64,000 nucleotides of DNA from Serratia liquefaciens (GCA_012719855.1 JAAXZN010000001.1:1-64000); one strand, 5' to 3'; shown: positions 35,150 through 51,597, counted from the first letter of the stretch. Numbers and translations are program-made. The notes: generated from the letters alone by a model not told the origin.

Positions 35150-35332
35150 CCGTAAGCAATCACATAATGGCTTATCGGCAAAAAGTTAATAAAATTTAAC
35201 AGGGCGGGAGAATGGTTAACTTGAACTTAAAAAGTTTATTACATTGTTTTCCCTGATTTTTTCAGGCGTTGATAATAACACTTGTTTATTAATTGGTCGA
35301 ATATTCTGCTTTAGGGGGGGGCCGTGATAAGG
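35150..35332. other. AT-rich intergenic region
   Basis: AT-rich gap upstream of the small secreted gene and downstream of yadS. It contains a seven-G run in TTAGGGGGGGGCC-type sequence near 35314-35321. It presumably holds the promoter of the secreted gene; no coding sequence is supported. Confidence 0.5.
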
Positions 35333-35354
35333 CTCCGCCCGGAATCGGGCGGAG
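35333..35354 (-). terminator. GC-rich hairpin after yadS
   Basis: Perfect 9-bp stem CTCCGCCCG / CGGGCGGAG with loop GAAT, 6 bases beyond the yadS stop. The following minus-strand sequence has few T, so it is a weak intrinsic terminator at best. Confidence 0.5.
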
Positions 35355-35359
35355 TGGGA

Positions 35360-35974
35360 TTAGCGCTCGAGGATAAATGCGGGCAGTTTCAGGTGCCAGC
35401 GAATGGCCGCCAGCCGGATCGCCAGGGTGATGACCATGCCAAGCATCATCGCCTGCTGCAGCGGCATACCGAAGGTTGCGTAGGCCGTAGCATGTACGAT
35501 GCCGCCGATAATGCAGGCGGTGGCGTAAATTTCGGTTCGCAGGATCATGGGGATTTCACGCGCCAGTACATCGCGGATAATGCCGCCGCCGACGCCGGTG
35601 ATCACTCCCATACAGATTGCCACTAACGGGCTGGCATCGGCCGCGAAGGCTTTATTTACCCCGATGCCGACGAACACCGCCAGCCCGACGGCATCCAGCA
35701 CCGGCAAGATCCATTTAGGCAGGCGGCGTGGCTGGCGCACCAGCAGCAGCGTCAGCACGCAGGTGATCATCGCCACCACCAGATCGGTCGGATCTTTCAC
35801 CCAAAATACCGGCCCGTTGGCCAATGCCATGTCGCGAATGGTGCCGCCGCCCACCGCAGTCACCACGCCAAGTACCAGCACGCCAAAGGGATCCATCCGC
35901 AACTTGCCCGCCAGCAATACGCCGGAAATGGCGAAAACCGCCGTGCCCAGGATATCCAGCCAAAACACCAGCAT
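35360..35974 (-). CDS. yadS: TRIC-family inner-membrane protein YadS
   Basis: A 204-residue UPF0126/TRIC-type cation-channel homologue with about seven membrane segments. It is built of two repeats marked by GVVTAVGGGTIRDM and GVITGVGGGIIRDVL. Starting at the ATG at 35974 gives [18 protein letters not shown] as in E. coli and overlaps the btuF stop (TAATG). The physiological substrate is not established. Confidence 0.92.
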   Translation of the reverse strand: MLVFWLDILGTAVFAISGVLLAGKLRMDPFGVLVLGVVTAVGGGTIRDMALANGPVFWVKDPTDLVVAMITCVLTLLLVRQPRRLPKWILPVLDAVGLAVFVGIGVNKAFAADASPLVAICMGVITGVGGGIIRDVLAREIPMILRTEIYATACIIGGIVHATAYATFGMPLQQAMMLGMVITLAIRLAAIRWHLKLPAFILER

Positions 35975-36780
35975 TAACGGATCTCCGCCAGTTGGCTGCA
36001 CAGCTGTTGCGCTGCCAGCATAATGCGGGGGCCGGCGCGGTTGAACCAGTCGCCATTGAGCGCAATCACCGGTACCTGCAGTTGCGGAGCCCAGAAGGCC
36101 TTCACGCTGGCGATCTCTTTTTGGTCGCCGGTAATAACGATGGCCTGGGGTTGACGCGCCAACACCTGCTCACGGCTGATTTGCGGCCACGGCATACGGC
36201 TGTCGGCAAAGATGTTTTCCGCACCGCACAGCGACAACACCTGGCTTTGCAAGGTGGCACCGGAAGTGGTGAACAGAGGTTGGGTGCCGAATTGCAGCAG
36301 GACTCGTCTTGGCTGAGTGTGAGGATATTTGGCTTTCAGGTCGGCAATTTGCTGACGAAGAGCCTCTGCGGCCTGATGCGCCTGTTCAGGATGCGGACTG
36401 TATTGGGCCAGCTGATCCAGTGAGCGGGGAATATCCTCCAGGGTGGTGGCGTCGGCATAAAAAATCGGAATGCCGAAAGCGGCGAGCTGATCCAGCACCC
36501 GCTGTGGGTTGCCGCCGCGCCAGGCCAGGATCAGATCCGGCTTTAGCGCCAGTACCCGCTCAAGATTGATGCCTTGCCAGGAGGCCACCTGCTCGAGTTT
36601 CCTGGCGGCCGGGGGATAATCTGAATAGGCGCTCACCGCCAGCAGCGTGTCGCCCATGCCGGCGGCATAGGCAAGTTCGGTGGTATTGGGTGCCAGGCTG
36701 ATCACGCGCTGGGCAGCGCCGACAGGCAGCGCCACCCACAATGCCAGCAGCCACAACAGGGCTGAAAAGCGTCGCGTCAC
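35974..36780 (-). CDS. btuF: Vitamin B12-binding periplasmic protein BtuF
   Basis: A 268-residue periplasmic binding protein that passes cobalamin to BtuCD. The signal peptide ends near residue 23 (LPVGAA). [25 protein letters not shown] and [13 protein letters not shown] are typical segments. The GTG start at 36780 lies next to the mtnN stop, so translation is probably coupled. btuC and btuD are not here. Confidence 0.94.
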   Translation of the reverse strand: MTRRFSALLWLLALWVALPVGAAQRVISLAPNTTELAYAAGMGDTLLAVSAYSDYPPAARKLEQVASWQGINLERVLALKPDLILAWRGGNPQRVLDQLAAFGIPIFYADATTLEDIPRSLDQLAQYSPHPEQAHQAAEALRQQIADLKAKYPHTQPRRVLLQFGTQPLFTTSGATLQSQVLSLCGAENIFADSRMPWPQISREQVLARQPQAIVITGDQKEIASVKAFWAPQLQVPVIALNGDWFNRAGPRIMLAAQQLCSQLAEIR

Positions 36781-36781
36781 A

Positions 36782-37483
36782 TTAACCGCGCTTAGCCAGG
36801 GTTTGCAGCATGGCGTTAACCATCAGCGTGGATTGCTGAGCAGCCACCACCAGGAACTCGTCGAAGCTCATGTGCGATTCACTGTCGGCAACGTCAGAGA
36901 TTGCACGCACTACGACAAACGGGGTGCCGAACAGGTGGCAAACGTGGCCCACGGCTGCCGCTTCCATTTCTACTGCCGCCACGCTCGGGAAAGTAGCGCG
37001 AATACGGGCCAAAGGCTCTGCGCCGTTAATAAAGGCGTCGCCGCTGCAAATCAGGCCGCGTACGGCGTTCAGGTCCAGTTGCTTGATGCAGCTTTCCGCC
37101 AGGGCAATCAGCGCGTCGTCCGCGACAAACGCCGCCGGGCAGCCGGCCATTTGGCCTGGTTCGTAACCGAAAGCGGTCACGTCGGCATCGTGATAACGCA
37201 CTTCTTCGGACACCACGATATCGCCGACCTTCAGCGTGCTGGCCAGGCCACCGGCGGAACCGGTGTTGATCACCACGTCCGGCTTGCAGTGTTCCAGCAG
37301 CAGGGTGGTCCCCATGGCCGCAGAAACCTTGCCGATGCCGGATTTAAGCAACGCCACGTCAACGCCGCCGATCTGGCCGGTATAGATTTCACAGCCCGCG
37401 CGTTGAATGGTCTGACGGTTTTCGATTTGATCGCGCAGCAGGGTGACTTCCTGCTCCATTGCGCCGATGATGCCTACTTTCAT
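36782..37483 (-). CDS. mtnN: 5'-methylthioadenosine/S-adenosylhomocysteine nucleosidase MtnN
   Basis: A 233-residue nucleosidase (Pfs) that cleaves MTA and SAH and feeds the AI-2 precursor route. [13 protein letters not shown] is the canonical start; the frame upstream to 37540 is not part of the gene. The active-site segments are [12 protein letters not shown] and VRAISDVAD. First gene of mtnN-btuF-yadS. Confidence 0.96.
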   Translation of the reverse strand: MKVGIIGAMEQEVTLLRDQIENRQTIQRAGCEIYTGQIGGVDVALLKSGIGKVSAAMGTTLLLEHCKPDVVINTGSAGGLASTLKVGDIVVSEEVRYHDADVTAFGYEPGQMAGCPAAFVADDALIALAESCIKQLDLNAVRGLICSGDAFINGAEPLARIRATFPSVAAVEMEAAAVGHVCHLFGTPFVVVRAISDVADSESHMSFDEFLVVAAQQSTLMVNAMLQTLAKRG

Positions 37484-37612
37484 AAATAACACTCGCTGAT
37501 TGGGTGTGGGAATTGCGGCATAGTCTATCATGGCTCTCATAGAGAGATAATGCGTTGCATATACCGTCGGGAATTGTTATCACGGGGGCTGGGCGCAACG
37601 GCGGAGAAACAG

Positions 37613-39130
37613 ATGTCCGGGATCGACTTTAAGCAGAAAATCAGCTTCCAACGGCCCTTCAGCAAGCCGATTGAAGCCGAAGAAGAATACGACATAGTGC
37701 GGCAGTTCGAGAGCGATCGCGGGCGTATTGTCAATTCCGCCGCCATTCGCCGTCTGCAGCAAAAAACCCAGGTGTTTCCGCTTGAACGCAACGCCGCGGT
37801 GCGCAGCCGCCTGACGCACTCCATGGAGGTGCAGCAGGTAGGGCGGCATATCGCCAAAGAGATCCTCAATCGTTTCAAACAGGAAGGGCGGATCGACGAG
37901 CTCGGCCTGACCAAACTGCTCGATCCTTTTGAAAGCATTGTCGAAATGGCCTGCTTGATGCACGACATCGGTAATCCGCCTTTTGGCCATTTTGGCGAGT
38001 CGGCAATTAACGACTGGTTTGCGCAAAGGCTGGATCCTGCCAGCTGCGGCAGTGAGCCCGTCAGTAACGATCGCTGCCAGGTCAGCGTATTGCGTCTGCA
38101 CGAAGGTGAGAGCGATCTTAACCGTCTGCGCAGCCGCATTCGTCACGATCTCAGCCACTTCGAAGGTAATGCCCAGGCAATCCGGCTGGTGTATACCCTG
38201 CTGAAGCTTAACCTGACCTATGCGCAGGTGGGCTGTATCCTGAAATATACCCGTCCGGCCTACTGGGCCAGCGATATTCCCGCCAGCCACAACTACCTAA
38301 TGAAAAAGCCGGGCTTTTATCTGGCGGAAGAGGCTTTTGTCGATCGGTTGCGGCGTGAGTTGAATATGGGCGAGTTCGACCGTTTCCCATTGACCTATAT
38401 TATGGAAGCTGCTGACGATATTTCGTACTGCGTGGCGGATTTGGAAGACGCGGTGGAAAAAAACATTTTCACCGTCGAGCAGCTTTACCAGCATTTAACT
38501 CAGGAATGGGGCGAGGTCACGCCGGGAGATTTGTTTGATAAAACCGTGGCCAGCGCTTTTCGCAAAATCGATCGCGGCGGTGCGCGGCGCAGTTCTGAAG
38601 ATCAATTCTTCATGTATTTGCGAGTTTTCACCGTGGCGCGTTTGGTGCCGCATGCGGCACAGCGGTTTATTGATAATCTGGATGCGGTTTTCCAGGGAAA
38701 CTTTAATCAGGCGCTGCTGGAGGATTCCAGCCCGGCTTACCAGCTGTTGAAAATATTCAAGAATGTTGCCTTCAAACACGTCTTCAACCATCCGGAAGTC
38801 GAACAGCTTGAGCTGCAGGGCTACCGGGTGATCAGCGGCCTGCTGGATATCTACAGCCCGTTGCTGGCAATGTCCTTGGCGGATTTTACCCGGCTGGTGC
38901 AGGAAGACAGCCATCGTGCTTATCCGATAGAAACACGCCTGTTTCACAAGCTTTCGACCAAACATCGCCTGGCGTATATCGAAGCGATTGAAGGTTTGCA
39001 GCACCTGTCGCCCGAGCAACTGGCTATCCGGGAGTATTATTTCCGCGCGCGTTTGCTGCAGGATTATATCAGCGGCATGACAGATCTTTATGCTTATGAC
39101 GAATACCGCAGATTAATGGCTGCGGAATAA
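37613..39130 (+). CDS. dgt: dGTP triphosphohydrolase Dgt
   Basis: A 505-residue HD-domain enzyme hydrolysing dGTP to deoxyguanosine and triphosphate. The metal-binding HD pair is in [16 protein letters not shown], with upstream [13 protein letters not shown]. The start at the ATG at 37613 ([10 protein letters not shown], ribosome site GGAGAAAC) gives exactly the E. coli length. Divergent from mtnN. Confidence 0.95.
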   Translation: MSGIDFKQKISFQRPFSKPIEAEEEYDIVRQFESDRGRIVNSAAIRRLQQKTQVFPLERNAAVRSRLTHSMEVQQVGRHIAKEILNRFKQEGRIDELGLTKLLDPFESIVEMACLMHDIGNPPFGHFGESAINDWFAQRLDPASCGSEPVSNDRCQVSVLRLHEGESDLNRLRSRIRHDLSHFEGNAQAIRLVYTLLKLNLTYAQVGCILKYTRPAYWASDIPASHNYLMKKPGFYLAEEAFVDRLRRELNMGEFDRFPLTYIMEAADDISYCVADLEDAVEKNIFTVEQLYQHLTQEWGEVTPGDLFDKTVASAFRKIDRGGARRSSEDQFFMYLRVFTVARLVPHAAQRFIDNLDAVFQGNFNQALLEDSSPAYQLLKIFKNVAFKHVFNHPEVEQLELQGYRVISGLLDIYSPLLAMSLADFTRLVQEDSHRAYPIETRLFHKLSTKHRLAYIEAIEGLQHLSPEQLAIREYYFRARLLQDYISGMTDLYAYDEYRRLMAAE

Positions 39131-39195
39131 TTCATTCGGCTAATTAATATTATTTTAAGCCGTTTTCCTGGCGCCGCGAGCTTATTTGGAGTTTT

Positions 39196-39268
39196 GTAAA
39201 GACGGACAATATTTGTTTACTATTACCAATAATCTGCGCCGGAACTTCGGGTTATTAATAGGCTCTCA
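39196..39268 (+). promoter_or_regulatory. Sigma-E promoter of degP, with weak CpxR-like box
   Basis: GGAACTT (39241-39247) and TCTCA (39264-39268) are 16 bp apart, the same layout as the E. coli degP sigma-E promoter. GTAAA at 39196-39200 followed after 5 bases by ACAAT is a half-good CpxR box. Together they suggest control by both envelope-stress systems. The sigma-E part is convincing, the CpxR part weak. Confidence 0.75.
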
Positions 39269-39320
39269 CTATGCACAAAGACCCTAATACTTTCTGAACG
39301 ACTTTAGAAGAGACACACAG

Positions 39321-40760
39321 ATGAAAAAAACCGCATTAGTTCTGAGCGCATTGGCATTCAGTATTGGTATGGCGATGGGCCCGATGACGGCCGTCGCCGC
39401 AGAAACCGCGTCTTCCAGCACCCAGCAATTGCCGAGCCTGGCACCGATGCTGGAAAAAGTGATGCCTTCCGTGGTCAGCATCAATGTTGAAGGCAGCACC
39501 ACGGTCAATACGCCGAAGATGCCACAGCAGTTCCAACAGTTCTTCGGTGAAGATTCACCGTTCTGCCAGGACGGTTCGCCGTTCCAGGGTTCGCCGATGT
39601 GTCAGGGGGGGGCCGGTGCTGAACCGGGGGCTCCTGATCAGGGCACGCAGCAAAAATTCCAGGCGCTGGGCGCCGGTGTGGTGATTGACGCGGCCAAAGG
39701 CTACGTGGTGACCAACAACCACGTGGTGGACAATGCCAACAAAATTCAGGTCCAACTGAGCGACGGTCGCAAATTTGACGCCAAGGTGATCGGCAAAGAT
39801 CCGCGTTCTGATATTGCGCTGATCCAGCTGAAAGACTTCAAGAACCTGACGGCGATCAAGATGGCGGACTCCGAACAACTGCGGGTCGGTGATTACACCG
39901 TGGCCATCGGTAACCCGTATGGGCTGGGCGAAACTGCCACTTCCGGGATCGTTTCTGCGTTGGGTCGCAGTGGATTGAACATCGAGAACTACGAGAACTT
40001 CATCCAGACCGATGCGGCGATTAACCGCGGCAACTCCGGCGGCGCTTTGGTTAACCTCAACGGCGAACTGATCGGCATCAACACCGCGATCCTGGCGCCG
40101 GACGGCGGCAACATCGGTATCGGTTTCGCTATCCCGAGCAACATGGTGAAAAACCTGACCGCGCAAATGGTCGAATACGGCCAGGTCAAACGCGGTGAAT
40201 TGGGCATTATGGGCACCGAGTTGAACTCTGAACTGGCGAAAGCGATGAAAGTGGACGCGCAGCGCGGGGCATTCGTCAGCCAGGTGATGCCGAAATCTTC
40301 TGCCGCCAAGGCGGGCATCAAGGCCGGTGATGTGATTGTCACCATGAACGGTAAAGCCATTTCCAGCTTTGCGTCGTTCCGCGCGGAAATTGGCACTCTG
40401 CCAGTGGGCAGTAAAATGTCGCTGGGCATTCTGCGCGACGGCAAGCCTGTTACCGTTGACGTTACGCTGGAACAAAGCACTCAAACGCAGGTTGAGTCCG
40501 GCAATATTTACACCGGTATTGAAGGTGCCGAACTGAGCAATGGCCAGGTCGGCAACCAGAAAGGTGTGAAGGTAGATAGCGTTAAAGCGGGCAGCGCTGC
40601 CGCACGTATTGGGTTGAAAAAAGGTGACGTGATCCTGGGCGTTAACCAACAGCCGATCCAGAACCTGGGTGAATTGCGCAAGATCCTCGACAGCAAACCT
40701 TCGGTACTGGCGCTGAATATCCTGCGCGGCGACACCAGCTTGTACCTGCTGATGCAGTAA
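39321..40760 (+). CDS. degP: Periplasmic serine endoprotease and chaperone DegP
   Basis: A 479-residue HtrA-family protease. Signal peptide 1-26 (cleaved near AVA-AET); protease domain with catalytic triad H134, D164 and S239 (in NRGNSGG); two PDZ domains, roughly 285-375 and 390-475. The LA loop holds two cysteines and a Gly/Ala/Pro-rich stretch that differs from E. coli and is encoded around a run of eight G. It degrades or refolds misfolded envelope proteins at heat. Confidence 0.96.
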   Translation: MKKTALVLSALAFSIGMAMGPMTAVAAETASSSTQQLPSLAPMLEKVMPSVVSINVEGSTTVNTPKMPQQFQQFFGEDSPFCQDGSPFQGSPMCQGGAGAEPGAPDQGTQQKFQALGAGVVIDAAKGYVVTNNHVVDNANKIQVQLSDGRKFDAKVIGKDPRSDIALIQLKDFKNLTAIKMADSEQLRVGDYTVAIGNPYGLGETATSGIVSALGRSGLNIENYENFIQTDAAINRGNSGGALVNLNGELIGINTAILAPDGGNIGIGFAIPSNMVKNLTAQMVEYGQVKRGELGIMGTELNSELAKAMKVDAQRGAFVSQVMPKSSAAKAGIKAGDVIVTMNGKAISSFASFRAEIGTLPVGSKMSLGILRDGKPVTVDVTLEQSTQTQVESGNIYTGIEGAELSNGQVGNQKGVKVDSVKAGSAAARIGLKKGDVILGVNQQPIQNLGELRKILDSKPSVLALNILRGDTSLYLLMQ

Positions 40761-40785
40761 TCATTACCAACCGGTTTCCACTTAC

Positions 40786-40810
40786 AAGGCACGCTACGGC
40801 GTGCCTTTTT
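40786..40810. terminator. Terminator between degP and barA
   Basis: Perfect stem AAGGCACGC / GCGTGCCTT with loop TACG, followed by a T-run on the + strand. It terminates degP; on the minus strand the T-tract is poor. Confidence 0.85.
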
Positions 40811-40823
40811 ACTGCGGGCAATA

Positions 40824-43550
<2,727 letters not shown>

Positions 43551-43618
43551 GGGTTTCCAATGTGGGAGAATTGCCGGACAATCTCTACTTTAAATGAACC
43601 AGCACTCAATCGACAAAT

Positions 43619-44968
43619 ATGGCGCAATTCTACTCTCCGAAACGCCGCATGACGACCCGGCAAAATTCTCCCGTGTTAACACTGACGGTGGACAATCTCG
43701 ATCCCTTTGGTCAGGGCGTGGCACACCACAACGGCAAAGCGATTTTCGCCCCAGGGGTATTACCGGGTGAGCAGGCGGAAGTCCAACTGACGGAAGAAAA
43801 AAACAAGTTTGCCAAAGGCAGGTTAAAGCACCTGCTCAGTTGCAGTCCGCAACGTGTCAAACCACGCTGCCCACATTTTGGCATGTGCGGCGGCTGCCAG
43901 CAGCAACACGCGGATGAAAGCCTGCAGCAGCAGAGCAAGGCGGCGGCGCTGGTGCGAATGATCGCTCGCGAAACCGGCGTTACGCCACAGCAGGAACCGG
44001 TGATCGCCGGTCCGCAATACGGCTATCGCCGCCGCGCCCGTCTCGGGCTGTTGTGGCAGCCTAAGCAGCAGTGTCTGGTGATGGGCTTTCGCCAGGCGGC
44101 GTCCAGCGATCTGGTGCCGGTGACGCAATGCCCGGTGTTGCATCCCGAACTGGAACAATTACTGGCGCCGTTGCGAGCCTGCCTGAGTGCATTGCAGGTC
44201 GCCAAACGACTGGGGCATGTCGAACTGGTGTTGGCAGACAACGGTCCGGTACTGGTTCTGCGCCATCTCGACGCCTTGAAAGAGGATGACCGCCAGGCCC
44301 TGCAGGCTTTTGCGCGGACAAAAAACGTAACCATTTATTTGGCGCCGGACAGCGATAGCCTCGAAAAACTGTGCGGTGAAACGCCGTATTATCAGGTCGA
44401 CGGGCTACGCTTAGACTTCAGTCCGCGTGACTTTATTCAGGTAAATGACAGCGTAAATCAGCAAATGGTGGCCCAGGCCCTTGAATGGCTCAGTATTCAA
44501 CCCAATGATCGGGTATTGGATCTGTTCTGCGGCATGGGCAATTTTACCCTGCCGTTGGCGCGACGCGCCGCTGCGGTGGTGGGCATAGAAGGTGTTGCCA
44601 CACTGGTAGCGAATGGGCAATATAATGCACATAAGAATAGGCTGAATAACGCCAGCTTCTTCCATGAAAATCTGGAAGAGGACGTTGAGCAACAACCTTG
44701 GGCAGCACAAGGATTTGATAAAGTGATGCTGGACCCTGCCCGTGCGGGCGCGGCCGGAGTGATGTCACATATTGTTAAACTGGCGCCAGAGCGGGTGGTT
44801 TATGTTTCCTGTAACCCGACCACGCTGGCACGCGACAGCAAAGTGCTGCTGAGCGCCGGTTATCGTCTTGCACGTGTGCGGATGTTGGATATGTTTCCGC
44901 ATACGGGGCATCTTGAGTCAATGGCGCTGTTTATTAACGGTTCTGCGCCAGAGGTCGCTGCAAAGTAG
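43619..44968 (+). CDS. rlmD: 23S rRNA (uracil1939-C5)-methyltransferase RlmD
   Basis: A 449-residue SAM-dependent enzyme with an N-terminal TRAM domain and an Fe-S cluster bound by the cysteines of [10 protein letters not shown] plus a later one. The SAM motif is [15 protein letters not shown], and the catalytic cysteine is in YVSCNP. It is about 16 residues longer than E. coli, mostly in an insertion before YGYRRRARL. relA follows after 9 bases. Confidence 0.95.
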   Translation: MAQFYSPKRRMTTRQNSPVLTLTVDNLDPFGQGVAHHNGKAIFAPGVLPGEQAEVQLTEEKNKFAKGRLKHLLSCSPQRVKPRCPHFGMCGGCQQQHADESLQQQSKAAALVRMIARETGVTPQQEPVIAGPQYGYRRRARLGLLWQPKQQCLVMGFRQAASSDLVPVTQCPVLHPELEQLLAPLRACLSALQVAKRLGHVELVLADNGPVLVLRHLDALKEDDRQALQAFARTKNVTIYLAPDSDSLEKLCGETPYYQVDGLRLDFSPRDFIQVNDSVNQQMVAQALEWLSIQPNDRVLDLFCGMGNFTLPLARRAAAVVGIEGVATLVANGQYNAHKNRLNNASFFHENLEEDVEQQPWAAQGFDKVMLDPARAGAAGVMSHIVKLAPERVVYVSCNPTTLARDSKVLLSAGYRLARVRMLDMFPHTGHLESMALFINGSAPEVAAK

Positions 44969-44977
44969 GGAGAGGGT

Positions 44978-47209
44978 ATGGTTGCGGTAAGAAGTGCACA
45001 TCTGAACACGGCTGGTGAATTTGCTCTCGACGAGTGGATTGCCAGCTTGGGGCTACCTAACCCGCAGTCATGTGAGCGATTAGCCGCAACCTGGCGCTAC
45101 TGTGAGCAGCAGACCCAGAACCATCCTAATGCGCCGCTGTTGCTGTGGCGCGGGCTGGAAATGGTCGAGATCCTCTCTACTCTGAGCATGGATAACGACA
45201 GCATGCGCGCCGCGCTGCTGTTCCCGCTGGTGGATGCCGGCATCGTGCAGGAAGAAACCCTGACCGAAGAGTTCGGCAAGGGCATCACCTATCTGGTGCA
45301 TGGCGTACGCGATATGGACGCCATCCGCCAACTGAAAGCCACCCAAAACGATTCGATGGCCTCCGAACAGGTCGACAACGTGCGCCGCATGCTGTTGGCG
45401 ATGGTGGAGGATTTCCGCTGCGTGGTCATCAAGCTGGCGGAGCGTATCGCTCACCTGCGCGAAGTGAAAGATGCGCCGGAAGACGAACGCGTGCTGGCGG
45501 CGAAAGAGTGTTCGAACATCTATGCCCCGCTGGCTAACCGTCTGGGTATCGGGCAGCTCAAATGGGAGCTGGAAGATTTCTGCTTCCGCTACCTGCATCC
45601 GGACGAGTACAAACGCATCGCCAAGCTGTTGCACGAACGCCGCATCGATCGCGAACAGTTTATTGACGATTTCGTCGCCTCGCTGCGCAATGCGATGGTC
45701 GATGAAGGCGTCAAGGCGGACATCTACGGCCGTCCAAAACACATTTACAGCATCTGGCGCAAGATGCAGAAGAAGGCGTTGGCGTTTGACGAGTTGTTTG
45801 ACGTGCGCGCGGTGCGCGTGGTGGTCGAGCGCTTGCAGGACTGCTATGCCGCGCTGGGGATTGTGCATACCCACTTCCGCCATCTGCCGGATGAGTTCGA
45901 CGACTACGTCGCCAACCCGAAGCCCAACGGTTATCAGTCGATCCACACCGTAGTACTGGGCCCGCGTGGGAAAACGCTGGAAATTCAGATCCGCACCCGA
46001 CAGATGCATGAAGATGCAGAACTGGGTGTCGCCGCGCACTGGAAATACAAAGAGGGTGCGGTTGCGACGGTACGTTCCGGCTACGAGGAACGCATCGCCT
46101 GGCTGCGCAAACTGATCGCCTGGCAAGAAGAGATGGCGGACTCCGGCGAGATGCTCGACGAGGTTCGCAGCCAGGTGTTCGACGATCGGGTTTATGTATT
46201 TACCCCGAAAGGCGATGTGGTGGATCTGCCGGCAGGCTCTACGCCGCTCGACTTCGCTTATCATATTCACAGCGATGTCGGCCACCGCTGCATCGGTGCC
46301 AAAATTGGCGGGCGTATCGTGCCCTTTACCTACCAGCTGCGGATGGGGGACCAAATTGAGATCATCACCCAGAAGCAGCCGAACCCAAGCCGCGACTGGC
46401 TGAACCCGAACCTGGGCTATGTCACCACCAGCCGCGGACGTTCCAAGATCCACAACTGGTTCCGCAAACAGGATCGCGATAAAAATATCCTTGCCGGTCG
46501 CCAGATGCTGGACAGCGAGCTGGAACACCTCGGCATCAGCCTGAAAGAGGCTGAGAAGCTGCTGATCCCGCGTTACAACATGAATTCGCTGGATGAAATA
46601 TTGGCGGCGATTGGTGGCGGTGATATTCGCCTGAATCAGATGGTGAATTTCCTGCAGGGCAAGTTCAACAAGCCGAGCGCCGAAGAGCAGGATCGCGAAG
46701 CGCTGCGGCAGCTAGTGCAGCAGAAAGCGCCGCCGGCAACCCGCAGCAAGGACAATGGCCGGGTGGTGGTGGAAGGGGTAGGCAATCTGATGCACCACAT
46801 TGCCCGTTGCTGCCAGCCGATCCCGGGTGACGATATTATCGGTTTTATCACCCAGGGGCGCGGTATCTCCATCCACCGTGCGGATTGTGACCAACTGGTG
46901 GATCTGCAATCGCACGCGCCGGAGCGTATCGTCGACGCGGTATGGGGCGAAAGCTATTCCAGCGGTTACTCGCTGGTGGTGCGCGTGATGGCCAACGATC
47001 GCAGCGGTCTGCTGCGTGACATCACCACCATTTTGGCCAACGAAAAGGTCAACGTGCTGGGCGTGGCCAGCCGCAGCGACACCAAAAAACAGCTGGCAAC
47101 CATCGATATGGACATTGAAATCTATAACCAGCAGGTGCTGGGCCGGGTGTTAGCCAAGCTCAATCAACTGCCGGACGTGATAGACGCCAAACGCCTGCAC
47201 GGCAGCTAA
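44978..47209 (+). CDS. relA: GTP pyrophosphokinase RelA
   Basis: A 743-residue ribosome-associated (p)ppGpp synthetase of the stringent response. Domains: inactive HD region (residues 1-200), synthetase (about 230-380, with YGRPKHIYSIWRKMQ and PNGYQSIHT), TGS (about 405-465, VYVFTPKGDVVDLPAGSTPL), zinc-finger region with HHIARCCQPIPGD, and a C-terminal ACT domain. Downstream, the mazEF pair found in E. coli is missing. Confidence 0.96.
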   Translation: MVAVRSAHLNTAGEFALDEWIASLGLPNPQSCERLAATWRYCEQQTQNHPNAPLLLWRGLEMVEILSTLSMDNDSMRAALLFPLVDAGIVQEETLTEEFGKGITYLVHGVRDMDAIRQLKATQNDSMASEQVDNVRRMLLAMVEDFRCVVIKLAERIAHLREVKDAPEDERVLAAKECSNIYAPLANRLGIGQLKWELEDFCFRYLHPDEYKRIAKLLHERRIDREQFIDDFVASLRNAMVDEGVKADIYGRPKHIYSIWRKMQKKALAFDELFDVRAVRVVVERLQDCYAALGIVHTHFRHLPDEFDDYVANPKPNGYQSIHTVVLGPRGKTLEIQIRTRQMHEDAELGVAAHWKYKEGAVATVRSGYEERIAWLRKLIAWQEEMADSGEMLDEVRSQVFDDRVYVFTPKGDVVDLPAGSTPLDFAYHIHSDVGHRCIGAKIGGRIVPFTYQLRMGDQIEIITQKQPNPSRDWLNPNLGYVTTSRGRSKIHNWFRKQDRDKNILAGRQMLDSELEHLGISLKEAEKLLIPRYNMNSLDEILAAIGGGDIRLNQMVNFLQGKFNKPSAEEQDREALRQLVQQKAPPATRSKDNGRVVVEGVGNLMHHIARCCQPIPGDDIIGFITQGRGISIHRADCDQLVDLQSHAPERIVDAVWGESYSSGYSLVVRVMANDRSGLLRDITTILANEKVNVLGVASRSDTKKQLATIDMDIEIYNQQVLGRVLAKLNQLPDVIDAKRLHGS

Positions 47210-47267
47210 ATCACCTGCATCTTTCGAGCCACATCATTGTTGGCCAGGCTCCGTGGCTTCAGTTATC

Positions 47268-47318
47268 GTAGGGGCGAACCTATTCGCCCCGATTGACCCG
47301 GGCGCAGCACGCTGCGCC
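47268..47318. repeat. Pair of hairpin repeats between relA and mazG
   Basis: First perfect hairpin GGGGCGAA (47271-47278), loop CCTA, TTCGCCCC (47283-47290). Second perfect hairpin GGCGCAG (47301-47307), loop CACG, CTGCGCC (47312-47318). The lead-in GTAGGGGC equals that of the second murG-murC repeat, so they likely belong to one family. Not followed by T. Confidence 0.65.
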
Positions 47319-47363
47319 GCTACACTAATGACCGGCGCCGATTCTTTTGTCAGAGACTTTCTT

Positions 47364-48158
47364 ATGACCCAATCTTCTCCACTGCAACGCTTGCTGAACA
47401 TCATGAAAACGCTGCGCGATCCGCAGGTCGGTTGCCCATGGGACCGCAAACAAACCTTCGCCACTATCGCCCCTTACACGCTGGAAGAAACCTACGAGGT
47501 ACTGGACGCCATCGAACGTCAGGACTATGGCGATCTGCGGGACGAACTGGGGGACCTGCTGTTCCAGGTAGTGTTCTACGCCCAGATGGGCCAGGAGCAG
47601 GGGCTGTTTGGTTTCGACGAGGTGTGTAACGCCATCAGCGACAAGCTGGAACGTCGTCATCCGCATATTTTCGGGGAAGCCGATGCCGCCGACAGCGAGG
47701 CCGTTGCGGCGCGTTGGGAGCAGTTGAAGGCCGGTGAGCGTGCAGAAAAAGCGCTGCATTCGGCGCTGGATGATATTCCTCAGGCGCTGCCGGCGCTGAT
47801 GAAGGCGCACAAAATTCAGAAACGCTGCGCTTCGGTCGGCTTTGACTGGCATACGTTGGGCCCGGTGCTGGACAAGGTGTACGAAGAGATCGACGAAGTG
47901 ATGCATGAAGCGCAGCAGGCGGTAGTCGACGAACAGAAACTGGAAGAGGAAATCGGCGACCTGCTGTTTGCCACGGTGAATTTATCGCGCCATCTTGGCC
48001 ATAAGGCAGAAAATACTTTGCAGGCCGCCAACCGCAAGTTCGAGCGCCGTTTCCGTCAGGTGGAAGAGATCATCCAACGGCGTGGGTTGCAGATGGGCGA
48101 AGCGACGCTGGAGCAGATGGAAGAGGCGTGGCAGCAGGTTAAGCGCCAGGAAAACTAA
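47364..48158 (+). CDS. mazG: Nucleoside triphosphate pyrophosphohydrolase MazG
   Basis: A 264-residue all-alpha NTP pyrophosphatase with two MazG domains, each marked by a metal-binding E-x-x-E helix (LEETYEVLDAI with DELGDLLFQV; YEEIDEVMHEA with EEIGDLLFATV). The ATG at 47364 (MTQSSPLQRLLNIMKTLRDP) is chosen; the longer frame from 47253 reads through the hairpin repeats. No mazE or mazF precede it. Confidence 0.94.
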   Translation: MTQSSPLQRLLNIMKTLRDPQVGCPWDRKQTFATIAPYTLEETYEVLDAIERQDYGDLRDELGDLLFQVVFYAQMGQEQGLFGFDEVCNAISDKLERRHPHIFGEADAADSEAVAARWEQLKAGERAEKALHSALDDIPQALPALMKAHKIQKRCASVGFDWHTLGPVLDKVYEEIDEVMHEAQQAVVDEQKLEEEIGDLLFATVNLSRHLGHKAENTLQAANRKFERRFRQVEEIIQRRGLQMGEATLEQMEEAWQQVKRQEN

Positions 48159-50171
<2,013 letters not shown>

Positions 50172-50183
50172 AATATTTGGTAG

Positions 50184-51548
<1,365 letters not shown>

Positions 51549-51572
51549 TAACGGTTTGGTACGTTGCTAAAT

Positions 51573-51597
51573 AAAAACCCGCTACGGCGGGTTTTTT
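51573..51597 (+). terminator. Intrinsic terminator after eno
   Basis: Perfect stem AAAACCCGC / GCGGGTTTT with loop TACG followed by a T-run, 25 bases after the eno stop. Confidence 0.93.

Noticed and set aside
45080-46528. 482-residue minus-strand frame opposite relA
   Set aside because: Complete overlap with the well-supported relA gene, no known motif and no ribosome site; an antisense shadow.
47253-47363. N-terminal extension of mazG
   Set aside because: The translation crosses the hairpin repeats; the ATG at 47364 gives the normal family N-terminus.
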